From Candidatus Sordicultor fermentans (GTDB lineage: Bacteria; Atribacterota; Atribacteria; Atribacterales; Caldatribacteriaceae): a DNA stretch of 8,400 bases. Below the pieces are notes generated by a model, which was given only the letters and a program-made list of their open reading frames with translations, made no database searches and had not been told where the DNA came from. This document shows positions 1 through 6,167 of the stretch, piece by piece (within the stretch, counting starts at the first letter, position 1; each line of letters opens with the position of its first letter). The stretch is taken from the NCBI GenBank assembly GCA_002385475.1, contig DGDO01000081.1, forward strand, positions 1-8,400. Reading direction: 5' to 3'. Both the position numbers and the translations under genes were made by a program.

Positions 1-27
1 GGGGTCCAGAAGTATTTAAAAGCATAT

Positions 28-94
28 GGATGCCTGATAAAAGACTTCAGGCATGACGAAAGAGGGGGATTCCCGCCTGAATTTCAGGCATGAC
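28..94. repeat. Tandem pair of short palindromic repeats
   Basis: Two related units lie side by side. Unit 1 (about 28-57) has an 8-bp inverted repeat, ATGCCTGA at 30-37 against TCAGGCAT at 47-54. Unit 2 (about 65-94) has GCCTGA at 75-80 against TCAGGC at 84-89. Both end in the same 12-mer TTCAGGCATGAC (46-57 and 83-94), followed by an A-rich tail. Unit 2 begins with GGATTCCCGCC, a core that resembles intergenic palindromic repeats dispersed through many bacterial genomes; that resemblance is from memory. Copy number in this genome cannot be seen here. Confidence 0.6.
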
Positions 95-253
95 AAAAAG
101 GAAACCTTCGGCTCTTATTCTTCCCCTCGCTCTTCCAGAGAGGAAAAAAGGAGGGTGGGGAGGCTATCGTAGTAAGAAGGCTTAGACTGATAAGAGAGGG
201 GAAAATAATGGTGCCTCTGCGATGGGTTGACACCATCTGCAACCCTCAAAAAT

Positions 254-282
254 TTGCACTATTTAACGATTTGAGTTAAAAT
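254..282 (+). promoter_or_regulatory. Predicted sigma-70-type promoter of the nusA operon
   Basis: TTGCAC (254-259) serves as a -35 box and TAAAAT (277-282) as a -10 box. Each matches five or four of six consensus positions, and the spacer is the ideal 17 nt. Transcription would start near 289, giving a leader of about 90 nt before the nusA start at 382. There is no coding sequence between it and nusA, and the terminator-like hairpin at 304-337 falls inside the predicted leader. Prediction only. Confidence 0.6.
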
Positions 283-303
283 AGTAGCAGTCGAAAAGTG
301 CTG

Positions 304-337
304 ACAAGAAAGAGTGGGTCTTCCCACTCTTTCTTGT
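304..337 (+). promoter_or_regulatory. Leader hairpin, terminator/attenuator-like, upstream of nusA
   Basis: A perfect 15-bp inverted repeat: the left arm at 304-318 ends in GAGTGGG, the loop is TCTT (319-322), and the right arm at 323-337 starts with CCCACTC. The GC-rich 7-bp core is followed by a U-rich stretch (TTTCTTGTTTA, 330-340), so it has the shape of an intrinsic terminator. It lies between the predicted promoter and nusA, with no upstream gene visible that it could terminate, so a leader attenuator is the likeliest role. A NusA-dependent leader terminator that autoregulates the nusA operon has been described in Bacillus subtilis; applying that here is inference. Confidence 0.65.
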
Positions 338-381
338 TTATAAGTTCTTTATACTTGGAAAATCCTTTTAGGGTTGGTAAT

Positions 382-1434
382 ATGAGCAAAGAAATTTTTG
401 CTGCTATTGAGCAAATAGAAAAAACTAAAGGCATTCCTCGAGAGACACTGAAGGAAGCCATTGAGGCTGCTCTTCTTTCTGCCTATCGGAAGAGCTTTAA
501 AAGCTCCCAGAAGGGGGTTTCGGTTATTCTTGATCCCCAGGATGGTAGCATAAAAGTTTTTGCTCGAAAAACAGTGGTAGATAAATTGAAAGACTCTACC
601 ACAGAAATATTAGAAGAAGAAGCTAAAAGACTGGGAATTGATGCCCGGGTGGGAGAAACAGTGGAAATAGAGGTGACTCCCCAGGATTTTGGAAGAATTG
701 CTGCTCAAACAGCTAAACAGGTGATTGTGCAGAGAATAAGAGAAGCAGAAAGAGACTTGATTTATGCCGAGTTTGTGGAAAAACAAGGAGAAATTATAAC
801 CGGTATAATCTCTAAAAAAGAAGGTAGCAACATCATTGTGGATTTGGGCAAAACTGAAGGCTTACTTCCTTTTAGTGAGCAAGTTCCTACCGAAAACTAC
901 CGGATAGGAGGGAGAATGAAATTCTACATTGTAGAAGTGAAGAAAACCAGCAAGGGTTCTCGAATCGTTCTTTCTCGTACTCATCCTGGTCTGGTGAAAA
1001 GGTTGTTTGAGCTCGAAGTTCCAGAAGTACACGATGGTTTAGTAGATATAAAAGCCATCGCCCGGGAACCGGGTGTGAGGAGCAAAGTGGTGGTGGAAAG
1101 TCGAAGCGATAAAATAGACCCGGTGGGGTCTTGCATAGGTAACCGCGGCTCTCGAGTGAAGAATATCACTGATGAGTTGAGGGGAGAGAAAATTGATATT
1201 ATAAGGTGGAGCAATGACCCCCGGCTTCTGATCGCCGAGGCCTTGAGCCCTGCTCGGGTGGTAAAAGTAGAGTTAGACGAGGAAACTGATACTGCCCGGG
1301 TTTTTGTGCCCGAAGACCAGCTGTCTTTAGCCATTGGTAAAGATGGGCAAAATGCTCGTCTGGCTGCTCGGGTAACCAGCTGGAGGATTGACATCAAAGG
1401 GGAAAAAGACATTGGCCAGGAAGATTCCCATTAG
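382..1434 (+). CDS. nusA: Transcription termination/antitermination factor NusA
   Basis: NusA binds RNA polymerase and nascent RNA and controls pausing, intrinsic termination and antitermination. The product is 350 residues: an N-terminal polymerase-binding domain (about 1-130, starting MSKEIFAAIEQIEK), an S1 RNA-binding domain (about 134-198), a KH1 domain with a GNRG loop at 253-256 after DPVGSCI, and a KH2 domain with GKDG at 319-322 (LAIGKDGQNARLAARV). There is no C-terminal acidic repeat region of the enterobacterial kind; the length is near that of Bacillota NusA. The frame is open from a GTG at 298, but the 28 extra residues would be translated through the leader hairpin and match nothing in the family, so ATG 382 is chosen, preceded by a modest AGGGTTGG (370-377). 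It is the first gene of the operon in this window, with no rimP before it, and its 3' end overlaps rnpM by 23 nt. Confidence 0.96.
   Translation: MSKEIFAAIEQIEKTKGIPRETLKEAIEAALLSAYRKSFKSSQKGVSVILDPQDGSIKVFARKTVVDKLKDSTTEILEEEAKRLGIDARVGETVEIEVTPQDFGRIAAQTAKQVIVQRIREAERDLIYAEFVEKQGEIITGIISKKEGSNIIVDLGKTEGLLPFSEQVPTENYRIGGRMKFYIVEVKKTSKGSRIVLSRTHPGLVKRLFELEVPEVHDGLVDIKAIAREPGVRSKVVVESRSDKIDPVGSCIGNRGSRVKNITDELRGEKIDIIRWSNDPRLLIAEALSPARVVKVELDEETDTARVFVPEDQLSLAIGKDGQNARLAARVTSWRIDIKGEKDIGQEDSH
1398..1402 (+). promoter_or_regulatory. Shine-Dalgarno that sets the rnpM start
   Basis: AGGGG lies inside the end of nusA, 9 nt before the TTG at 1412. The upstream alternative TTG at 1388 has its GGAGG only one base away, which is too close to work. 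This supports 1412 as the rnpM start. Confidence 0.5.
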
Positions 1435-1702
1435 GACATGTATCGGTTGTCGAGAAAGGAAAGAAAAAAAGGCTTTGATTAGATTGGTTAAAGGGGAAGA
1501 GGGTATTGAAATAGACCCCACGGGGAAAAAAGCAGGAAGAGGATTTTATCTCTGTCCCCGCAGGGAATGTATAGATAAACTGAACCTTAAAAATCTCTCT
1601 CATGCTCTGCGAGTAGAGGTGAGAGAAGAAGAATTAAAGAAACTAAAGGAGGTATTGGGTAGCTATGTAGAATCCCAGGAAAAGGAGGTAAACAATGTCT
1701 AA
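1412..1702 (+). CDS. rnpM: RNase P modulator RnpM (YlxR family)
   Basis: A small basic RNA-binding protein of the YlxR/DUF448 family; the B. subtilis member has been reported to bind the RNase P RNA and modulate its activity. The product is 96 residues from the TTG start. The family signature is clear: RTCIGCRERK near the N-terminus (Cys10 and Cys13), a strand with LIRLV, then GRGFYLC at 42-48 with a further Cys at 53. The open frame begins at TTG 1388, which would add eight residues, but the shorter start has a properly spaced AGGGG and gives the usual family N-terminus of a few basic residues before the CxxC. It overlaps nusA by 23 nt and infB by 8 nt, the usual nusA-ylxR-infB order. ylxQ (an L7Ae-like gene), often next, is missing. 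The exact start is less certain than the identity. Confidence 0.9.
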   Translation: MARKIPIRTCIGCRERKEKKALIRLVKGEEGIEIDPTGKKAGRGFYLCPRRECIDKLNLKNLSHALRVEVREEELKKLKEVLGSYVESQEKEVNNV

Positions 1703-3626
1703 GATAAGAGTTTACAAAGTAGCAGAAAACTTAGGAATGCCCACCAAAGAGGTGGTTGATTTACTTAAAGAGCTGGGAGTAGAAGTTAAAAACCATATGA
1801 GCAACGTTGATGAAGAACTGGTCGAGCTATTGCAAGAAGAAATAAGTTATCAAAAAAAGAAAGAAGAAGAAGCTCGAAAAAAACAAGAAAAAACTCTTAG
1901 CTTTGATTCCTTACCTACTTTAAGAGAAGTAGCAAAAATATTTAACGAAGAGGTAGAAGAGCTTATACTAGAATTGGCTGATTTAAATATGGTCTTTGGT
2001 CCTAAAGACTTTCTCCCTCCTCTTGTGGTGGAAAGACTGGCAAGAGAAAGAGGCTGGTATGTGAAGTGGGAAAAAGACCTGAAAGAATTGACCCACAAAA
2101 TACTGGATACTAAAACCTATCCTCGCCCTCCGGTGGTTACTATTCTGGGTCACGTTGACCATGGTAAAACCACTCTTCTGGATGCTATCAGAAGCTCTCA
2201 GGTGGCAGAGACTGAATTTGGCGGTATCACTCAGAAAATTGGTGCATACCAGGTAGAGATAGATGGGAGAAAAATCACTTTCATCGACACTCCCGGTCAT
2301 GAAGCATTCACTACCATGCGAGCTCGAGGAGCACAGGCTACCGACATCGCAGTTTTAGTGGTAGCCGCCGACGATGGGGTTATGCCCCAGACCGTGGAAG
2401 CTATCCAGCATGCAAAAGCGGCCAACGTTCCCATTATCGTGGCCATTAATAAAATAGATAAAGTAGGAGCCAACCCGGAAAGAGTAAAACAGCAACTTGC
2501 TGAATATGACTTAATCCCCGAGGAATGGGGAGGGGAAACTATTTTTGTGAACATTTCTGCTCTTCAGAAAAAAGGAATTTCTGACCTTTTAGATCTGATC
2601 CTTTTGCAGGCTGACCTTCTGGAGCTGCAAGCTCGACACACCGGTTATGCCACAGGAGTGGTTATAGAGTCTCGCCTGGATCGAGGAAGAGGCCCGGTTG
2701 CTACGGTGATTGTGCAAGAAGGGATATTGAAAGTGGGAGATTATTTTGTAGCAGGAAGCAGCTGGGGAAGGGTGAAGTCATTATTAAATTATCTGGGAAA
2801 AACCGTTCGTGAGGCTTATCCCTCTACGCCCGTTGAGGTGGTGGGTTTTTCCGATTTACCACCGGCGGGAACTAAATTGATGGTGGTGGGGGAAGAAAAA
2901 ATAGCCCATCTCATCGCCGAGCGGAGAAAAGAGAGAGAAAAAGAAAAATTATTGAAGGAATCCAGACCTTATTCTATCTCTCTGGAAGAAATGCTGGCTC
3001 CAGAAGAAGGAAAAAGTCGGGAGCTCAATCTAATTTTGAAGGCCGACTTTCAAGGGTCGCTTGAAGCTCTGGAGAAAGCTATTGCTTCTTTAGAGGAAGA
3101 AGAAGTAAAAATTAATATTGTGTATCAAGGAGTAGGCAACATCACCGAAACCGATATTATGTTAGCTTCGGCTTCGCAGGGAATAGTTATTGGCTTTAAC
3201 GTTAGATTGCTAAGTGAGGCAGCTAAAATAGCCAAAAGAGAAGGAGTGGAGGTAAGACTTTATCGGGTCATCTATGAGGTGATTGATGATATAGAAAAAG
3301 CCATTAAAGGTCTTATAGAGCCTCGTCTGGTGGAAGAGACGCTGGGTAGAGCAGAAGTTAGAGCGATATTTAAAATACCCCGGGTGGGAGAGATTGCTGG
3401 TTCTTATGTGACCCAGGGTAAAATAGAGCGAGGGGCTTTAGCGCGAATTTTGAGAGGGGAAGAAGTCATAAAAGAGGGAGCCAAAATAACCTCTCTCAAG
3501 AGATTTAAAGAGGATGTAAGAGAAGTAACTCAAGGATATGAGTGTGGAATAGGTTTAGAAAACTTTGACGATTTCCAGGAAGGGGATATACTGGAGGCTT
3601 ATGTCATTAAAGAAGAAGAAAAATGA
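1695..3626 (+). CDS. infB: Translation initiation factor IF-2
   Basis: IF-2 is the GTPase that brings fMet-tRNA to the 30S subunit and promotes 50S joining. The product is 643 residues, short for the family because the N-terminal region is compact. It has an IF2_N module (about 2-48), a short charged linker (about 50-68), a second IF2_N-like helical module (about 74-125), then the G domain: G1 GHVDHGKTT 152-160, G2 GGITQKIGAY 176-185, G3 DTPGHEAF 198-205, G4 NKID 252-255, G5 SAL 288-290. A beta-barrel domain II follows, domain III begins near 443 (LNLILKADFQGS) and the C2 initiator-tRNA-binding domain runs from about 543 to the end. The G2 motif has Lys where His is common. A strong Shine-Dalgarno, AAAGGAGGT (1681-1689), sits six bases before the ATG. 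The start overlaps the rnpM stop by 8 nt, and the stop overlaps the next gene as ATGA. Confidence 0.98.
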   Translation: MSKIRVYKVAENLGMPTKEVVDLLKELGVEVKNHMSNVDEELVELLQEEISYQKKKEEEARKKQEKTLSFDSLPTLREVAKIFNEEVEELILELADLNMVFGPKDFLPPLVVERLARERGWYVKWEKDLKELTHKILDTKTYPRPPVVTILGHVDHGKTTLLDAIRSSQVAETEFGGITQKIGAYQVEIDGRKITFIDTPGHEAFTTMRARGAQATDIAVLVVAADDGVMPQTVEAIQHAKAANVPIIVAINKIDKVGANPERVKQQLAEYDLIPEEWGGETIFVNISALQKKGISDLLDLILLQADLLELQARHTGYATGVVIESRLDRGRGPVATVIVQEGILKVGDYFVAGSSWGRVKSLLNYLGKTVREAYPSTPVEVVGFSDLPPAGTKLMVVGEEKIAHLIAERRKEREKEKLLKESRPYSISLEEMLAPEEGKSRELNLILKADFQGSLEALEKAIASLEEEEVKINIVYQGVGNITETDIMLASASQGIVIGFNVRLLSEAAKIAKREGVEVRLYRVIYEVIDDIEKAIKGLIEPRLVEETLGRAEVRAIFKIPRVGEIAGSYVTQGKIERGALARILRGEEVIKEGAKITSLKRFKEDVREVTQGYECGIGLENFDDFQEGDILEAYVIKEEEK

Positions 3627-3904
3627 GAGTAGGAGCCTGTCAAATTGATATCTTTATTAATGAGAGCTTTTCTCTTAAAGATAAAAGAAGAGTGGTTAAT
3701 TCTCTGAAAGAAAGGCTGCGGAATCGGTTTAATGTTTCAGTGATTGAAATTTCTACTAATTCCCGGTGGAGGAAAAGTAGTCTGGGAATCTCCTGTGTGG
3801 GAAACGATGAGCGGAGTGTCCAGCTTCTCCTTCAGCAAGTGGTTCAATTTGTAGAAGGAGACGACCGCCTGGAAATCACCAATTTGACCATAGAAATTTA
3901 TTGA
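3623..3904 (+). CDS. ylxP: YlxP-like DUF503 protein
   Basis: A 93-residue protein of the DUF503/YlxP family, a compact alpha-beta fold found almost always next to infB and rbfA. The function is not firmly established; a role in ribosome assembly or translation is inferred only from its location. Family features visible are the start MRVGACQIDIFI, the SFSLKDKRRVVNSLKERLRNRF segment split by the conserved SLKDKR turn, then the core strand with VSVIEIS and a C-terminal helix-strand ending in LTIEIY. It starts at ATG 3623 within the infB stop (ATGA), with no strong Shine-Dalgarno of its own beyond an AGAAGAAG run, so it probably depends on reinitiation after infB. A 36-nt gap follows before rbfA. 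Confidence 0.9.
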   Translation: MRVGACQIDIFINESFSLKDKRRVVNSLKERLRNRFNVSVIEISTNSRWRKSSLGISCVGNDERSVQLLLQQVVQFVEGDDRLEITNLTIEIY

Positions 3905-3940
3905 GGATTGGAAAATAAGCGGAAAGCCAGGTGAATCCCG

Positions 3941-4306
3941 ATGAAAGAACAAAGAGTAGAACGGGTAGCAGAATTAATTAAAAGAGAAGTGTCAATTATT
4001 TTGTTATCTCGGGTGAGGGACCCTCGCTTGAAGCGATTTACCATCACTCGAGTGAAAGTATCTCAAGACCTGCGGCAAGCCAAGGTATTTATTTATTTTC
4101 CCGAAGGGGATAAAGAAGAAAAATACCAGGCACTGCAAAAAGCTACCGGTTTTATAAAAAGTGAATTAGCTCTTCGTCTGAGAATCAAGTTTATGCCCGA
4201 AATTGTTTTTGTGATAGATGATACTATGGAAAAAGCTTTTCAGGTAGTAGAACTTCTTAATCAGATGGAAAGGAAAGAAGATGGAAGCGAAAAAGGAGAT
4301 AATTGA
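3941..4306 (+). CDS. rbfA: 30S ribosome-binding factor RbfA
   Basis: RbfA binds the immature 30S subunit near the 5' helix of 16S rRNA and helps late maturation. The product is 121 residues, usual length. It starts MKEQRVERVAELIKREVS, the typical first helix, and shows the KH-like core: DPRLKRFTITRVKVSQDL, then KVFIYF, and the helix carrying ALQKATGFIKSELALRLRIK. The run MPEIVFVIDDTMEKAFQV is the classical C-terminal strand and helix; the final ten or so residues are charged and variable. An AGGTGA (3929-3934) lies six bases before ATG 3941. The 36-nt gap before it is the largest inside the operon and shows no promoter or terminator. Its 3' end overlaps nrnA by 26 nt. Confidence 0.97.
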   Translation: MKEQRVERVAELIKREVSIILLSRVRDPRLKRFTITRVKVSQDLRQAKVFIYFPEGDKEEKYQALQKATGFIKSELALRLRIKFMPEIVFVIDDTMEKAFQVVELLNQMERKEDGSEKGDN

Positions 4307-5312
4307 GGCCTTCCAGCTCCATAATCATTTTATAATCATTTCTCATCAGAATATTGATGGAGATGGATTGGGGTCTATGCTTGCCACCTTTTTCTTTTTA
4401 AAAGAAGAAGGGAAAGAATCGTTTATGGTTCAAGATGAGGCAATACCTTACTTTTACGAGTTTTTGCCTGGAAAGGAAGAACTGCTGACTCTGGAAGAGT
4501 TCTATTCTCTGAATTCTTCTTCTGAGAGAGATGTGGTAATAGTTTTAGATTGTTCCCATCCCGATCGCCTGGGAAGATTAAAAGAGCTATGCAATGGGGC
4601 CTCTCTTCTTGTGAATATAGACCATCACCCCGATAACGCTCGTTTTGGAGATATAAACTGGGTAGTCCCCGACTCCCCTTCTTCCACTCTTCTGGTTTAC
4701 GAGCTAATAAAGGAAGCAGGAGTAAAAATAAGCTCCGATATGGCGATTAACCTTCTTACTGGTTTTGTGACCGATACTGGTGGTTTTCAATTTGTGGATA
4801 TGGATTCTCGCCTTTTGCAAGTGGTAGAAGATTTGATTAACTCAGGTGCATCTCTTGCCCAGATAATGCGTTATGCTTTTCACTTTCGGAGATTAGAAGC
4901 TTTGAAGCTCTTGGGGCGGGCGCTTGACCATCTTTTTTATGATGAAGATTTTCGGTTTTCGGTGATTTATTTAACTAAAGAAGACTTTGAAGCCTGCGGG
5001 GCGCAAGAGGAAGATAGTGAGGGAATAGTAGATTATGGGCTTTATATCCCGGGAGCAGAGCTTTCTCTCTTTTTTAAAGAAGTGGAGGATGGGTCTTTTA
5101 GGGTGAGTTTGCGCTCTCAAGAAGAAAGGGATATTTTGCCTATCGCTCATTATTTTGGGGGAGGAGGGCATCATAAAGCGGCGGGATTCAAAATCGAAGG
5201 CGATTTTCCCCGGGTAAAAGAGGAAGTTTTAAGTGTGGTGAGAAAATTCCTGAGCAATCCCCCATCGCTTACTGAAGAGGTAAAAAAAGAGAGTGCCGGG
5301 CGGAATACTTAA
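4281..5312 (+). CDS. nrnA: Bifunctional oligoribonuclease and pAp phosphatase NrnA (DHH family)
   Basis: A DHH/DHHA1 phosphoesterase. Members of this group degrade very short RNAs and dephosphorylate pAp, and some cleave linear dinucleotides such as pApA, using two Mn ions in the cytoplasm. The product is 343 residues, slightly long against about 313 for B. subtilis NrnA. Motif I is SHQNIDGDGLGS (His22, Asp26, Asp28), motif II has Asp90 in VIVLDCSHPDR, motif III is the DHH triad at 114-116, and motif IV has Asp165 in GFVTDTGG. The C-terminal DHHA1 domain has GGGGHHKAAG (293-302), the substrate-binding glycine loop. All metal ligands are present. An AGGAAAG (4271-4277) precedes ATG 4281 inside rbfA. 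The final 20 nt overlap truB. The exact substrate among NrnA-like enzymes cannot be decided from sequence. Confidence 0.92.
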   Translation: MEAKKEIIEAFQLHNHFIIISHQNIDGDGLGSMLATFFFLKEEGKESFMVQDEAIPYFYEFLPGKEELLTLEEFYSLNSSSERDVVIVLDCSHPDRLGRLKELCNGASLLVNIDHHPDNARFGDINWVVPDSPSSTLLVYELIKEAGVKISSDMAINLLTGFVTDTGGFQFVDMDSRLLQVVEDLINSGASLAQIMRYAFHFRRLEALKLLGRALDHLFYDEDFRFSVIYLTKEDFEACGAQEEDSEGIVDYGLYIPGAELSLFFKEVEDGSFRVSLRSQEERDILPIAHYFGGGGHHKAAGFKIEGDFPRVKEEVLSVVRKFLSNPPSLTEEVKKESAGRNT

Positions 5313-6165
5313 TGTTTATAAGCCGGTAGGAATGACTTCCTTTGAAATTACAGAACGGGTGGGAAAAATCTTGGGAGAAAAAGCTGGCCACACTGGCACC
5401 CTTGACCCTTTCGCCCGAGGGGTAATGGTAGTTTGCTGGGGTAAAGCCACGCGCCTTGCTTCTTTTTTCCAGGCTCTGGATAAAACTTACCGGGCTCGAA
5501 TCCGTTTTGGTATATCTACCGATACTTATGATGTTACAGGAAAAATAGTAAAAGTTAGAAAAGGCAATTTATCAAAAAAGGAAGGAGAGGAGCTTCTCCT
5601 CAAATATCGAGGAGCAATAAAGCAGCAGGTGCCTCCTTTTTCTGCCAGTAAACACCGGGGCAAACCTCGTTATCGGTATGCTCGCCAGGGCAAAACACTC
5701 CCTGTGCAGGAAAAAGAAGTAGAGATTTATGATCTGGAGCTCATATCCTGGGAAGAAGGAGAGTGGCCAGAGGCAGAAATTTTAGTTCGCTGCTCCAGTG
5801 GAACTTACATCCGCAGTCTGGCTCACGAGTGGGGAGAAGATAGCGGTTTGGGCGCTTACCTTTTTTCTCTTCGTCGGGAAAAAGTAGGCGATTTTTCTCT
5901 GGAGCAGAGTGAAGAGATAACAGAAAGGGAAATAGACCGGCAGTTTCTCCTCTCAAAAAGCATTCCCCCCGATCAGGGTTTGTACTGGATTACCTCGGTT
6001 CACTTAGAAGAGAAAGAAGCGAAAAGGATAAAACATGGAGGGTTTGTCTTTTCTCCCTGGCAAAAAAAAGGATGGGTTAAGATGTATGAGGGGGATAAAT
6101 TTTTAGGTCTGGGTAAAATAGAGGATGATGGAGAATTGAGACCCCGGATAATTTTAGGAGAATAG
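5293..6165 (+). CDS. truB: tRNA pseudouridine(55) synthase TruB
   Basis: TruB converts U55 in the T-loop of tRNA to pseudouridine and also acts as a tRNA-folding chaperone. The product is 290 residues, normal for the bacterial family. It opens with GILNVYKPVGMTS, followed by the catalytic motif GHTGTLDPFARG with Asp38, then the RNA-binding segment QQVPPFSASKHRGK and YARQGK, and the conserved CSSGTYIRSLAHEWG. A small C-terminal domain (about 225-290) resembles the TruB C-terminal/PUA-like region (WVKMYEGDKFLGLGKI). The start is GTG 5293, inside the end of nrnA (20-nt overlap), with only a distant AGAGGT (5276-5281), so translation is probably coupled to nrnA. The stop is 2 nt before the ribF ATG. 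Confidence 0.96.
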   Translation: MPGGILNVYKPVGMTSFEITERVGKILGEKAGHTGTLDPFARGVMVVCWGKATRLASFFQALDKTYRARIRFGISTDTYDVTGKIVKVRKGNLSKKEGEELLLKYRGAIKQQVPPFSASKHRGKPRYRYARQGKTLPVQEKEVEIYDLELISWEEGEWPEAEILVRCSSGTYIRSLAHEWGEDSGLGAYLFSLRREKVGDFSLEQSEEITEREIDRQFLLSKSIPPDQGLYWITSVHLEEKEAKRIKHGGFVFSPWQKKGWVKMYEGDKFLGLGKIEDDGELRPRIILGE

Positions 6166-6167
6166 AT

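Noticed and set aside
1..93. Open frame from position 1 ending at 91-93, or another ending at 54-56, as the tail of an upstream gene
   Set aside because: Both frames run into the palindromic repeat and fewer than 31 codons are visible. There is no recognisable protein, so a gene end cannot be supported.
28..94. CRISPR array
   Set aside because: There are only two units, the repeats are short and degenerate with no spacer of regular size, and no cas gene is present.
1..300. tRNA or other structured RNA gene upstream of nusA
   Set aside because: I could not find a cloverleaf, a T-loop motif or a CCA end on either strand. Only small hairpins are present.
298..381. Extended nusA start at GTG 298
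   Set aside because: The extra 28 residues would be read through the perfect leader hairpin, have no family similarity, and the ATG at 382 begins exactly with the conserved NusA N-terminus.
276..461. Minus-strand frame of 61 codons over the nusA leader
   Set aside because: It is antisense to the leader and nusA start, has no ribosome site or recognisable motif, and is explained by the purine-rich coding strand.
981..1412. 143-codon minus-strand frame inside nusA
   Set aside because: It is a Ser/Thr-rich shadow of nusA codon usage. The KH domains on the plus strand are clearly coding.
2297..2554. Minus-strand frame inside the infB G domain
   Set aside because: It lies opposite the conserved GTPase motifs and shows no family features.
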